The position numbers were made by a program, and so were the translations under genes. Positions 53,969 through 64,000 of a stretch of DNA of 64,000 nucleotides are shown here, piece by piece; the first letter of the stretch is position 1; every line of letters begins with the position of its first letter. The stretch is from Eutreptiella sp. 'Long Island Sound 2002'. Lineage: Eukaryota > Euglenozoa > Euglenophyceae > Eutreptiales > Eutreptiaceae. Where the stretch lies: positions 29,471,759 to 29,535,758 of the forward strand of contig OZ038388.1 in NCBI GenBank assembly GCA_964036045.1, given 5' to 3'. The notes under the pieces are model-generated. The model was given only the letters and a program-made list of their open reading frames with translations. It made no database searches and was not told the DNA's origin.

Positions 53969-54499
53969 GGTGATGTGGGTTTTTTAGCCGTCTTAACACT
54001 ACTCAGCCATACTCATTACGTTTTGGGTGCACTTCTGCTACGAACGCTTCTCTCACCGACTCCATGAAGGTGGCAGCATAAGACCAGCCCCCTTTTGTCT
54101 GTTTCTGCTTCTGCTTGCTGTCCTGAGCGTTGCTCTCACTCCTCGAGGCTGCTTTTCGGCTGTCCTTTTTGCTGTCACCCTAAGTAGCTTTAATGAACAC
54201 AGGGCATGCCTCTTTCGAAAAAAGGTGTCCAGGCACCGTTTTCCCTGTCCACAACAACGCTGGTTTTGCTGTTTTTCCGACTGCTGACACGCATACCATG
54301 GCTGTTATATGGGTACGATCGTACCCACGCCTCCTTGCAACGCACCTCCTGCCCTTGCGCGCCCAGACCTTGCCTATGTTCACCAAAAAACTTCTAAAGT
54401 ACCCACTGTCATCTTGGTTGTACAGGTGTTGTGCTTTCATGTTCACTCGTAACAGGGCAGGATGCAAGTTCTCATTGAAAAACAACCACTCGAGGAAAA
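53969..54499. other. Right part of the inverted-repeat loop
   Basis: It contains the DDE transposase remnant on the minus strand and a perfect 16-bp palindrome GGGTACGATCGTACCC at 54,311-54,326. No other gene is supported. Confidence 0.6.
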
Positions 54500-54515
54500 G
54501 GTTTCTGGTTTTCTC
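54180..54515 (-). pseudogene. Fragment of a DDE superfamily (pogo/jerky-like) transposase
   Basis: A minus-strand frame of about 110 codons, open from just after a stop near 54,516 to the TAG at 54,180. It reads NQDDSG (position of the first catalytic Asp, NxDETG in relatives), then VWARKGRRCVARR and ITAMVCVSAVGKTAKPALLW. This pattern fits the DDE_1 endonuclease domain, where a start such as ITVLACVNA-G-LPP is usual. DNA-binding domain and the later acidic residues are absent. It sits in the loop of the inverted repeat, so it may be what is left of the enzyme that once moved the structure. Confidence 0.55.
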
Positions 54516-56885
54516 TCACTTGTGTTTGTTCCTTGTATATGCTTTTCAAAACCTTGTTGATCTTCCACCACTCAAAATCAAGTCCACACAGAGGTCATGT
54601 AGAGCAAGTCCAGGCACCGGATCAATCAAATCAGGATAAGTCCTTCCACAATCAAAACACATGTAACAAAGAGGGGCTGCAGATAGACAAATGTAAATCT
54701 AAATACAAAGCTCCGATGGCTTATAAACAAAATAGATGATTTTATGTGAAAACTGGCATGACTCAGGCCTCCAAGATGGCACCAAGCACTTCATGTGCAC
54801 TCTTTTGGATGAAATGGAGTTGGTTAGGAATCTGGCGCAAAGGAGTTAGGCCAGACACAGGATATGGCGTGGCCAGCAAGGCCAAGCAACTGAATTCAGA
54901 ATCAGTTAAAAAGTAGAACCACAATAAGTGGTAGAATCAATTGAGTATAGGGGTCTTGAGGTGGGGGACCACTAGCCTTAGCCTCCAAGGCCTTAGGCAT
55001 GCAGTGCGTATTTTATTTCGGTATAACCTCCATGAAGGAAGATACCTCCCCTCAGTTGAGTGGTAGGGTTGAACTTCATGGGGGGCTAGGGTTATAACCC
55101 TAGTTACTTTGAGAAGGTGTACTTCACACTTCAAAAGAAAGACAAAAATGATTAAGTTGGTCTCAACGTCAACAAAAGGTTTCTAAGGGGGGGCTCAGCC
55201 TGGACCAAGTCCCCCACGAAAGACATGGTAGAGACTTTTTCTTACTCCCCCCTGGAGTAGTAGATGATCATGCTACTAGGACCAAGGAAAAAGGCTCAAA
55301 TTTCAAAAACATTACCTCAGAAAATGCATTAAACCAGCCAAAGACACTCTCATCAGTTCATAGAAGCCTATCACACTGCAGGTACCCTTGAAAAAAAGTG
55401 TAATGTACCGTAAATGATGTCCCTTCGATGGTGCATTCCTCAAAAGTCGCCGGCATGCGGCGAAACCTTTTGCTTACAATTTTGGGGTAGTGGGGTTTGA
55501 ACCCAGGACTCCCTCCCTAGAGCACACATGCTTGCCGACTAGGGTACAGTCGAACGCTCTAATGCGGACGGCTATCGCCGTACAAACAGCGTTTTAGTAA
55601 AACGTCCTGACCAAGGGCCAGGGCGGAGCAATACTCCCTATGGAATGCACAAAACTGCAGGAGCTGAAAAAATTAGAAAATGGAACCAACAGGGAGTGAA
55701 TCCTGTGGATTAGCGAAGGGGCTAGCAATTTAAGGAGTCAAATCGCTAAAACGTGACGAAAAGACGTTAGAAATCGTCATTTTTAGGCCAAAACCTATAG
55801 TCCCAGACAAGCGCAATAGAGCGGACTCGCAAAAAGAGTTGCGCAAGCGTAAACGGCCCCAGAAAAAGAAGGTATGCGCCGTAGTTTGCAAAGCTTTTAA
55901 AAGAAATTTTTGCACAGTTGCATCAAAATTTTTATAACCTTTAGGAAAAACTATTGAACAGAAGCACTTGTACTTAGCATGGGGTGGTGCCCCGGCCCAG
56001 AACTTTGTTCGAACTGGTCTACGCAAAAAAAAAAGAAGCCCACACGACAGAGCAGGTGGACAAGCCACCTCTCAGGTATGTTAGTATCATGTCACACGCA
56101 TGCATTGCGTTCGTGTTGGTTGTTTCGCTAAAACGCTAGGGTTGTCACCGCTGCGTTCGTGGGGGGTTTGGGCGTTCACTCCTCTTGCTCTGCACAGGTC
56201 AAAACGAAAATGAGGGGTATGTGAAACGAATGGAGCACGCAGCGCGCACGTAGGGTTAGTGTATGTGCTTTGCTCGCGATGCATGTGCCTAATGTAGACA
56301 ATCACACGTTGTGGCGCTTTCCCTGTGTCCCAATCCACTCTTCTCTTCGCTTCACAGGTCAAAAAGGAAAGTGCTTGCTCGTGTTTGTGTTGCCGTAGCG
56401 CTAAAATAGGGTTGCTCAGAACGCGTAGGCTCGTTTTGCGCTGTGCTGTTGTTCACCGTCTCTGTCCTTCTTCGGCAGGGAACAAGGTAAGAAGGGCATG
56501 CATGACACACGGCGCATGAATCCATTAGGGTTGTTTTTAACTCGCCGTAGGGTTGTTTAAACAATTACGGTTGTTTTGCGTTCATGTTCCCTTCAACATT
56601 CACATGATGCGTGGTGAGTAAGGTAGGTTAGCCCATCAGGAGCTCACCTCCTGGTTGAGTCACGCGCTGATTGGTTGTTAATGGTAAATGGTGGAAGAAA
56701 AAAGTTTAGTCAATCGCCTCCTTTCCCTTCATACACACGATGCATTAAAGGGAATCACCACGCGCAGTGCACACGGTATAACTCTTGCTTAGGTTACCCA
56801 GGGCTCCGCCCTACGTTCTATAAGAGAACGGGCGGAGTCCTTAAGCTTGCTTGCTTGCGGCCTGGTTAGAGGACGGCGTATTATA
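54500..56885 (-). repeat. Right arm of the large inverted repeat (with chromovirus empty site)
   Basis: Reverse complement of the left arm (49,219-51,470 and 32,733-32,780). It includes the uninterrupted version of the chromovirus target: the minus strand reads CTTAAGGACTCCGCCCG, with AGGAC once only (56,837-56,841). The tRNA-like module lies at 55,484-55,550. No gene is supported. Confidence 0.85.
55484..55550 (-). ncRNA. tRNA-like module (A/B-box) in the right arm
   Basis: Mirror of 50,421-50,490. A perfect B box GGTTCAAACCC lies at 55,493-55,503 on the minus strand and a box-A-like segment near 55,530-55,548. Survival of the B box in both arms is compatible with function or with low divergence. 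Confidence 0.4.
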
Positions 56886-58233
56886 GGTCAGCCTGAGAAG
56901 GGTATAATACGTGGAGGCTGGCTTGGTTCCTCGGCAGCTAACCAGGTCTCATCTGCCTTTGCTTTACAGGTGGGAGAGGTCAGGGTGACTGGTGCAGCGG
57001 CAGTTGCCTTCGGCGACTTTGGGTTTTTCTGCCCACGCTAAAAGGGGCGCTGATCACACAATCAACAAACTGTACCTCAGCCGTGAGTGGCAAAGACAGT
57101 CCGACCTCTTCATTATACAGGCTTTGCACGCAAACACAGCACTCCTTCCCTCCAAGCCCTGACAGGGAAACGTGTTGTGACGTCCCTCTTAGGCCACAGT
57201 CGCTTAGTAGCGCTGTGTTCTCTTGCTATTTCACAGGGGGGCCAGTAGGGCCCGTGACTCCTTCGTAAGGGCCACCCAGTAGCGTGTGTAGGTGTTAGGG
57301 TCAGCAAGCCTGGCAGGAACTGAGTGCGGTTCTGCTCACCCTGCCTTCGAAGGATGGTGCTGGCATTAGTGAGTGTAGTGCAGTCGTGTCTCCTGTCCGG
57401 CGTGCTGTTCCTCGTGGGCCGGGGTGTGTGTTCGTTTTTTGGCCCTTGGCAAAAATGGGCGTTTTGTATGCCCTTAGCACACTTGGCCATCCATCTTTTC
57501 TAGTAGGTAGGGCTTTTGCCGTCTTCCCCAAACGATAGGCGCCAGCACAGAAATTGCACGCCATAGGAGTGGTAATAGTACCCGATTAGGACCTTCGGTC
57601 CGATGTCAGCGAAGCCCGGTCTCCGGGAGCCACGCCAGGAAGTGAAGTGAGACACATGCAGACATACGTAGCACACTTAGGGGTAGGGTAACCCGGTAAG
57701 GAAGGGTAGAACCCCATGGGTCTGGACCAGTCAGGGGTCCTAACTGTGGGCACGCGTGTCCCCAAAGAGGGTGGACACACCTTGCTTCATAACACCTTGC
57801 TTGTCATTCCCCCTGGAGTAGAAAGCCACCGCTCTTCGTTGGTTCCCCAAGGTCATTACATCAGCACGGTTCCCATGCAACACATGGTCAACAAAGCACA
57901 CACTCGCTGGGTGGCTGCAAACCTAATAAGCGGCCACGCGGCTCACGCTGGTAACCATAAGCATGGGACTGCAGGGCACAGCCAGGGCCGCTGCAGCGCT
58001 CAGAAAGCAGGGGTCTGGGCAAAACAGATGGCCTTTGGCCAGGGAGTGGTTGTCAGGGGGGGGGCTACCGGTCCTGTCCTGCCATGCAATGCGGGGCAAC
58101 TGTGACAACTGCTTTCACACACCTACGCAGACATCCCTGCACAAGAGTGCTCACCGCCCCTGGGAGGTTAGAAGACACTTAACAGTAAGGCACAAGGAGA
58201 TTGGTTTTTCTTCTTCCGCTCGGACAGAGTCTC
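56886..58233 (-). repeat. 3' region of a minus-strand gypsy element, shared with 16,230-17,490
   Basis: Non-coding. 56,870-57,690 is the reverse complement of about 16,230-17,060 at roughly 85% identity by eye. The block at 58,015-58,110 matches 17,400-17,490 in reverse, but here it lies between pol and the main block, whereas near 17 kb it lies after it. The order change could reflect LTR permutation or rearrangement. Confidence 0.6.
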
Positions 58234-59490
58234 AGCACGGGTTAGTAGCTGTCTCTTGTTGTTCTACGAGATAGGAGCGAAAGATGGGGTTGATACTCCC
58301 ATCTGGCTGTATAAAGGCGGAAATTGGTTTCCTGGTCGCCTCAGATAGCCCACAGCCATCCCACAGCGTAAGGAACTTCCATCCTTGTTTATACTCGTGG
58401 CGAGCAATACCTGCAACCACGTAGTAGCCATCCACTGCCATCTCATCGGCAGTCATCTCTTCGAGCTCGTCTGCCTCCTCGGGGTTGGCAGCGTTCTCTA
58501 GGTCGATGCGCTTGACCTCTCTATCAGACAAACGCCACTCGTCCCAGGACAGTTTGTCAGGCGAGTGGTAGTGTCTCAGCTGCTTAGGTGCACACAGCAA
58601 CTCCCCACCTAGATGGGGGCTGCACCTCACATGGATCCTGCATGCATCTTTTTTTAAAATACAATAAGGCCCAAAGTAGGGGTTGTGCAGACAGTTGCGG
58701 GGCCATGTGGGCAATCGCGAATGGTGTACCATCACAAGGTCCCCTACCTTGAAGGTGGCAGGAGGTCTCGTGCGGTTACTCCTAGTCAACTCACGTTCTG
58801 GAACGTGCTTCAGGTTAGCTCTAGCCAGGTTAGTCAGGTCCTGCCTATGCTCCAGCCAGTCACCTACGGGGCTCTTGTAGTCCTCAGGAAAAGGGGTTTT
58901 AAAGAACCACGCAGGACGCCCCCCATGGAACAGTTCGTGGGGGGTATAGCCAGTTGAGGAACTCTCCTGAGAGTTCATGGTTAGGACAGCCCAGGGTAAC
59001 AGACGTACTCAATCTTTGGTACGCTCCTGTCTCATCAGAGTCCTCAGGTGCTGCTCCAACACACGGTTCTGTGTTTCGCACAGAGGGTTATAAGTGTGAG
59101 TGTAGGGCACACGTGTGGTCACATGGACGTTCAGGGCGTCCAATGCTCGCTTGTACCATCCGGTATCGCTCCGGATACGTACATCCTCGTCCGAGTGCAC
59201 CTCCTTAGATGCCCCATAGTGTTCGACCCATTGTTCAACCAAAATTTTCACAGTCTGTTCCCCTGTGATCTTTTTGCTCCAGGGGAATGCACAGGTGAAC
59301 CGGGTTAGGACACAGGTGACAACCAAACAACTGTCATAGCCACCAAAACTTAGGCAGACCGTGGATGAAATCCACGTACAACAGAGAATTAGCACAGTAG
59401 GGGATAGGCAGACTGGAGACCAGTCCCCGGTCACGTGAGTCGCTCTGCTTGCTGGTATGACAACCACAGGAGACCACTATGGAAGGATAT
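58234..59490 (-). pseudogene. pol: Decayed gypsy integrase with chromodomain-like tail, copy 1
   Basis: Same family as the pol at 13,440. It starts at the end of the integrase zinc finger (CGCHTSK where the other copy has CPCRSC) next to the GC-rich element G2. The core keeps LYVDF, HSDEDV and CETQ (candidate catalytic D, D and E). A one-base shift near 59,345 and a TGA at 59,009-59,011 (Trp in the 13-kb copy) break the frame. The tail retains FLTLWDGCGLSEATRKP, similar to a chromodomain. It cannot give an active integrase. Confidence 0.8.
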
Positions 59491-60415
59491 TGGCGCCAGC
59501 AGGGCAGGCCAGGGCACAGGTGACAAGGGGCAGGACCCGCAGCGCAGACAGGGGGACAAAGGCACGGGGGCGGAGAAGAGACCCAAGGGCAAGAGCAAGG
59601 GTGCCGTGGGCCCTCGGGGACAGACAGGACGGGGCATGGGAGCCGTGGGGGGAGGGCGGAGCGAGGGGAGAGGGACGAGAGGCGGGGCGCCCCCACAGCC
59701 GGACGTGCAGCCGGTGCGGTGCATCCCCGGCGGCATCCAACAAATGCCGGCGCACCACACCCACCACCACCACCACCACCACGCCCACCTCTACAACATC
59801 GACCCCGACGCCGGCGGCCTCATCCCCCCCCAATCCCCCCGACCCCAGCACCAGCCGTCCTCCCCCGCGCCAAGGGCGGAGCCGGCGTGGATGGCCGCAG
59901 CCTCGGCGGCGGGGGGGCGGGACGCGGCGCCGCCGCCGCAGGCACAGGGGCCGCAGGGGGAGCCAGCGCGAGGGGCAGGGGGGTCCCGGCCCTGGGACCG
60001 GGACTAGGGCACGGTCCCGGACCCCCTGGGGGATGAGGCCCTCCCCCTGGTGGTGGAGGTGTACGGGTGGTTGAGCTGGGCCAGCTCGGGAACCACCGGG
60101 GGGATAAGGAACCGGCCCTTCGATGCCGTGCTCCTCCGGAGGGACGGGGGGAACCAGGAGGTGCCCCCGGGGGGGTTGGCGGCCCCCGAGGACCACGAGA
60201 GGATCCTCTGGACGGTGATCTGGGCGGCGTGGCCCGACAGGGCGCCGACGTGGCCAGCTTTCCTGGAGGGGGGGGCGGTGCTCCGCATCACGGATGCGGA
60301 ATCCAACAACTGGCTCCCCCGGGCTTTGCGCAACGCCCTCACCCACTGGCGCTACCGCCGGCTAAACCCACCACCGCCGCAGCCCCAGCCCCCGCACAAG
60401 CGACAACGGCGGTGA
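59435..60415 (+). pseudogene. His-rich and Trp-rich open frame with one in-frame stop (candidate gene remnant in G2)
   Basis: One + strand frame is open for about 190 codons, stops at TAG 60,005-60,007 and continues for about 135 more codons in the same frame. The first half has a low-complexity linker and HHTHHHHHHHAH (about 59,755). The second half is more protein-like, with W, Y, F and I (VEVYGWLSWASSG, WTVIWAAWPDRAP) and a basic end (PPHKRQRR). No family is recognised. GC-rich DNA makes accidental frames common, so the balanced composition of the second half is the only support. The first codons overlap the integrase remnant on the other strand. Confidence 0.25.
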
Positions 60416-63350
60416 CGGCCGCGCCCCATCCGCCCAGGCGATGGGCGCAGGGGGGGGGGACAGGGGACAGTGACGCGGCACCCCCCCCCAAAGCGTAGCC
60501 GGGCCCCCCGACCCAAACCCCCCCCCACCGTACAATGCGGCGGAGGGGCGCGCGCCACCTCCAGTGGGAGGGAGGACGGGGGCACCGAGCGCGAGAGGAG
60601 GCCCACTGCCCCGCAGCCCGCTAACCGCTGACCACTGACCCAGACCACCGCCCCCAGCACACATCGGCCCTCCCCCCCCCCTCCGGCCAGCCGGCACCGC
60701 GCGGCGACGGCGGGGAGAGCAGGGAACCCGGGCGAGGGCCCGGAACCCAAGAACCGAGGGGAGGCGAGGGAAGGGTACGCCCCCCCCGTTCAGCGGCTGG
60801 CCCCCAGGGACCAGAACCACCGGGCTGCCCCCCCCCGCCCATCGGGGGGCGGCGCCAGGGGGCCGTGGGGGGGACAGCGGGGATCCCCCCCCACCCCTCC
60901 CCCCCCCCCAGCCCGTGGGCGGCCGGGGGCCGACCGGAGAGACGGCGGGCCCGCACACCCCCGAAAGGGCCGCTGCACCCAGGGGGGAGATGCCCCAGCC
61001 GCGGCGAACGCAGCCGCGCGTCAAGCGCCCCCGGTCGGCCGCCCGCTCACTCCCGCATAACCCGCTGCCGGCCGGCGGCTCTGCGCCGGCGCCGTCGGCC
61101 GCAGCAGCACGGTGGCGCCCGGAGACGAAGACGAGGCGGCCCACCTTGATGCCCCCCTGGGGAAGGCGGGGCAGCAGGGCATAGCGAGGAAACCCCCCCC
61201 CCCCCCCGCACTGACCCACCGGCGGCCGACCAGACCGCCCCCGGCGCCCAGGACCGCCCAGCGACCCGTGTATACCCAGGGGGGTGCGCCGGAGAGGGAG
61301 GGGGACAGGGCCGGGGGCCACGGGCCGCCCCCCAGGGCGGAGGAGGAGGGAACAGCGGCAAGCCCCCCCCCCCCCCCCCCCCCCTCTCCCCCCCACTCCC
61401 CCCCGGCCTGCGGTTCACGGGGGCGCCGACCCTCTACCCCCCCCGCGGACGAGGGGATGTCCCCCCTCCCCCAGAAAGAACCATGACGCCCGAGAGGGGG
61501 ACGCAGCCGGACCTGCACGCCGCGCGCCCCCGCATCCCCCACTGCCTGCCCCCGCGGGGGTCGCGGCAGGCGGGCGAATCCACACCAGCGCGCAAGACCA
61601 GCGCACGGGCCACGCCCGGGGGCGGCGCACCGCAACGAACCAGAGCGGTATTAGGGCCGCGCCCCCATGGCCCGAGCGTCGCCAGTGACGCCTGCAATGT
61701 TGCCCGCCCGGGGAGGACAGAGGGACGGACCGAGGCAACACGACCCCCCGGCTTCCCGGCCCCTTGGCCACCCCAGCGGAGGGGCGGCTCACGGACCGCC
61801 CCTGCCCCCCCCCCCCCCCCCCCCCCCCGCCAAACTAGGCCGCCGGCGGCAGGCTGCCCCACGACCCCGGCCGAACGCGTACACCAGGAAGGGATGCGCC
61901 GGCGACGAGAGGGGGGCTGAGCAGAGGGCCACGGGCCGCCCCCCCCAGAGAGGGCGGAGGGGAGCCACGGCGCGATCCCCCCCGTTCCCCCCACCCCCCC
62001 CACGGACCCGCAAGCCACGGAGACGCCAGCCCCCACCCCCCCCGAGGTAGTGGCAGTGATCCCCCCTCCTCCTGCCAGGAGCACAGCGCCCGGGAAGGAG
62101 GCCGAAGCAGGGCTGGCCTCCACGCCCCGGCAGCCTGCTCCCGCAGGAACCCCGAGGGACAAGTAAACCCGCGCCTGCGCACACGGGCGACACACGGACC
62201 GCGCCCAAAAACAGCAAGCGAGCAGGAACCGGAACGGTATGGGGGCCACACCCTCCATTACCAGAGGGACGTCCAGAACACCCACTTTGTTGCCTGCCCA
62301 GGGAAGGCAGAGGGACGGACCGAGGCAAGGCGACCCCCAGCTCCACTGGCCCCCGAGCCGCACAGACCGGGGGAACGGCACACAGGCCGCCCCCCGCCAC
62401 TCCAGCCCACCCCCAAGCGCGGAAACGCCCCGGACGCGCAGGCCCACTCCACGGGGGGCACACAGCCCCAAGCCAGGTAGGGGGGAAACGGGACCGGGCG
62501 CCCCCCCCCCTAAAGAAGGGAACAAACAAAGAAAGAGGAAACAAAACAAACCAAATGGAGCACGGGACCGGGGCAGGAAGCGCGGAGGGGCATGGACCGA
62601 GTGGAATGGCCCTACCAGCGCCCAGCACCAGGGCCGCGCGAAGTGCGCACGCCACACCAGCCGGGGGAGGGGGGGGGGGGCGCGGATGCCGCGGGAGCGC
62701 GAGCGCACACGCACACAAAGGACACGCGCCGAAAACCAGAAGGGCAACCAGACCGAGCCCGCGGACCGCACAGACCGCATGGAATGGCGTACCAGCGAGC
62801 GAGGGCAAGGGACACCCGGACGAGACCGCCCGCCACACACAGCGCGGGACACGCGGGGCGGGAAGGGGGAGACGGGGAGGACACGACATCAGGCACCGGC
62901 CCGACCCCCCCGAACCGGACGCAAGCGCCGCGCACACACAAACTGGGCACTGCACCCGCGAAGGCAGTAGTAGCGCACCGCACCACGCACCAGCCCCAAG
63001 GCTAGGCAGCCTGCGCGCCAGCCCACGGGGGTCCGACTGGCGACAAGCCAGTAGCACGGGCCCGGCGGCGCCGGCGCCCCGGGCGACCAGACATCAGGGA
63101 GGCGACGTGATGGGTAAGCGCCTGCAGCTACGGCTGCTAAGCGATGCACTGACCGGTGAGTGGCGAAATGGGGAAGCCGGGGACCGAGCTCTGTGAACCA
63201 GGGGGACTCCGCCACCAGGCAGGACGTGTGTCATGAAGGGCCCCCCACTAAGTCCCGGTGGGGAGGATAATACCTGGCCCGACCAGGTGGCCCCCCGGGG
63301 CTGAAAGGCGTCTAGTACCCGCAAAATCAAACCTCAAACCTCAAACGCAG
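59490..63350 (-). mobile_element. GC-rich repeat element G2
   Basis: On the minus strand its head (63,346 down to about 62,470) matches the head of G1 at about 88% where I aligned it. After that the bodies differ. Instead of the 209-bp satellite, G2 has long degenerate repeats of about 0.6 kb: the block GGGCCACGGGCCGCCCCCC recurs near 61,316 and 61,928, and a GAGGGACGGACCGAGGCAA block near 61,718 and 62,310. Poly-C runs are frequent. The + strand is T-poor, equivalent to the A-poverty of G1 in the element's own orientation. No enzyme is recognised. Confidence 0.5.
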
Positions 63351-63358
63351 GACGGTTC

Positions 63359-64000
63359 ATCAGGCGAGTGGTAGTGTCTCAGCTGCTTAGGTGCACACAG
63401 CAACTCCCCACCTAGATGGGGGCTGCACCTCACATGGATCCTGGATCCATCTATTTTTATAATACGATAAGGCCCAAAGTAGGGGTTGTGCAGACAGTTG
63501 CGGGGCCATGTGGGCAATCGCAAATGGTGTACCATCACAAGGTCCCCTACCTTGAAAGTTGCAGGACATCTTGTGCGGTTACTCCTAGTCAACTCACGTT
63601 CTGGAACGTGCTTCAGGTTAGCTCTAGCCAGGTTAGCCAGGTCCTGCCTATGCTCCGACCAGTCACCTACGCGGCGCTTGTAGTCCTCAGGAAAAGGGGT
63701 TTTAAAGAACCACGCAGGACGCCCCCCATGGAACAGTTCGTGGGGGGTATAGCCAGTTGAGGAACTCTCCTGAGAGTTCATGGTTAGGACAGCCCAGGGT
63801 AACAGACGTACTCAATCTTTGGTACGCTCCTGTTTCATCAGAATCCTCAGGTGCTGCTCCAACACATGGTTCTGTGTTTCGCACAGAGGGTTAGAAGTGT
63901 GAGTATAGGGCACAGGTGTGGTCACATGGAAGTTCAGGGCGTCCAATGCCCGCTTGTACCATCCGGTATCGCTCCGGATACATACATCCTCGTCCGAGTG
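63359..64000 (-). pseudogene. pol: Decayed gypsy integrase, copy 2 (3'-truncated, runs off the window)
   Basis: It repeats 58,556-59,197 in the same orientation at about 96% by eye. Its 3' end is cut at HSPDEPS beside the head of G2, and it continues beyond the window on the other side. It shares with copy 1 the TGA that replaces Trp (63,812-63,814), so both come from an already damaged ancestor. It encodes the end of the integrase core and the following basic domain. Confidence 0.8.

Noticed and set aside
61789-63057. A reading frame conserved at the amino-acid level between the G1 and G2 heads (LLACRQ...LARRLPSLG).
   Set aside because: In the part I aligned, differences fall at first and second codon positions as freely as at the third, so the similarity reflects DNA homology rather than protein constraint.

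Overview
The window is eukaryotic nuclear DNA made almost entirely of transposable elements. I see no convincing host gene, rRNA, CRISPR array or prokaryotic operon. Eukaryotic origin is shown by chromodomain Ty3/gypsy retrotransposons, a hAT DNA transposon, Pol III-type internal promoter motifs and long satellite DNA. The species cannot be read from the sequence; a TE-rich protist or alga is a guess.

Layout. (1) 1-13,439: a minus-strand LTR element with very long direct repeats (1-3,726 and about 9,682-13,439), a polypurine tract beside the left repeat, one gag-position ORF (8,534-9,688) and no reverse transcriptase. It has the architecture of a large retrotransposon derivative (LARD/TR-GAG type). 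It abuts a Ty3/gypsy pol cut in the middle of RT. (2) 13,440-17,490: that pol (RT, RNase H, integrase, chromodomain-like tail; one frameshift) and its 3' region. (3) 17,994-30,787: GC-rich element G1, with a conserved head, about 50 copies of a 209-bp satellite and a 1.5-kb tract with almost no adenine on the + strand. (4) 30,788-32,780: unassigned DNA with a tRNA-like module. (5) 32,781-49,213: an almost intact, young chromovirus with 532-bp LTRs differing at one visible base, target-site duplication AGGAC, initiator-Met-type primer binding site, gag, an in-frame UAG, pol, and a 5,655-bp internal tandem duplication. (6) 49,219-56,885: a large inverted repeat. Its left arm was split by the chromovirus, and its loop carries a DDE-type transposase remnant and a complete 2,070-bp hAT element with an 8-bp target-site duplication. 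(7) 56,886-64,000: a second GC-rich element (G2, minus strand) sandwiched between two minus-strand copies of the same integrase region, both decayed.

Order of events. The inverted repeat came first. The chromovirus and the hAT then inserted into it independently, and the intact right arm preserves the empty site of the chromovirus. The LARD-like element probably inserted into the pol at 13,440, so the missing half of that pol is expected left of the window. The points most worth following are the chromovirus Gag-UAG-Pol organisation with a complementary hairpin just after the stop, its Gag start codon inside the LTR, the adenine desert, and the hairpin plus G-quadruplex satellite.
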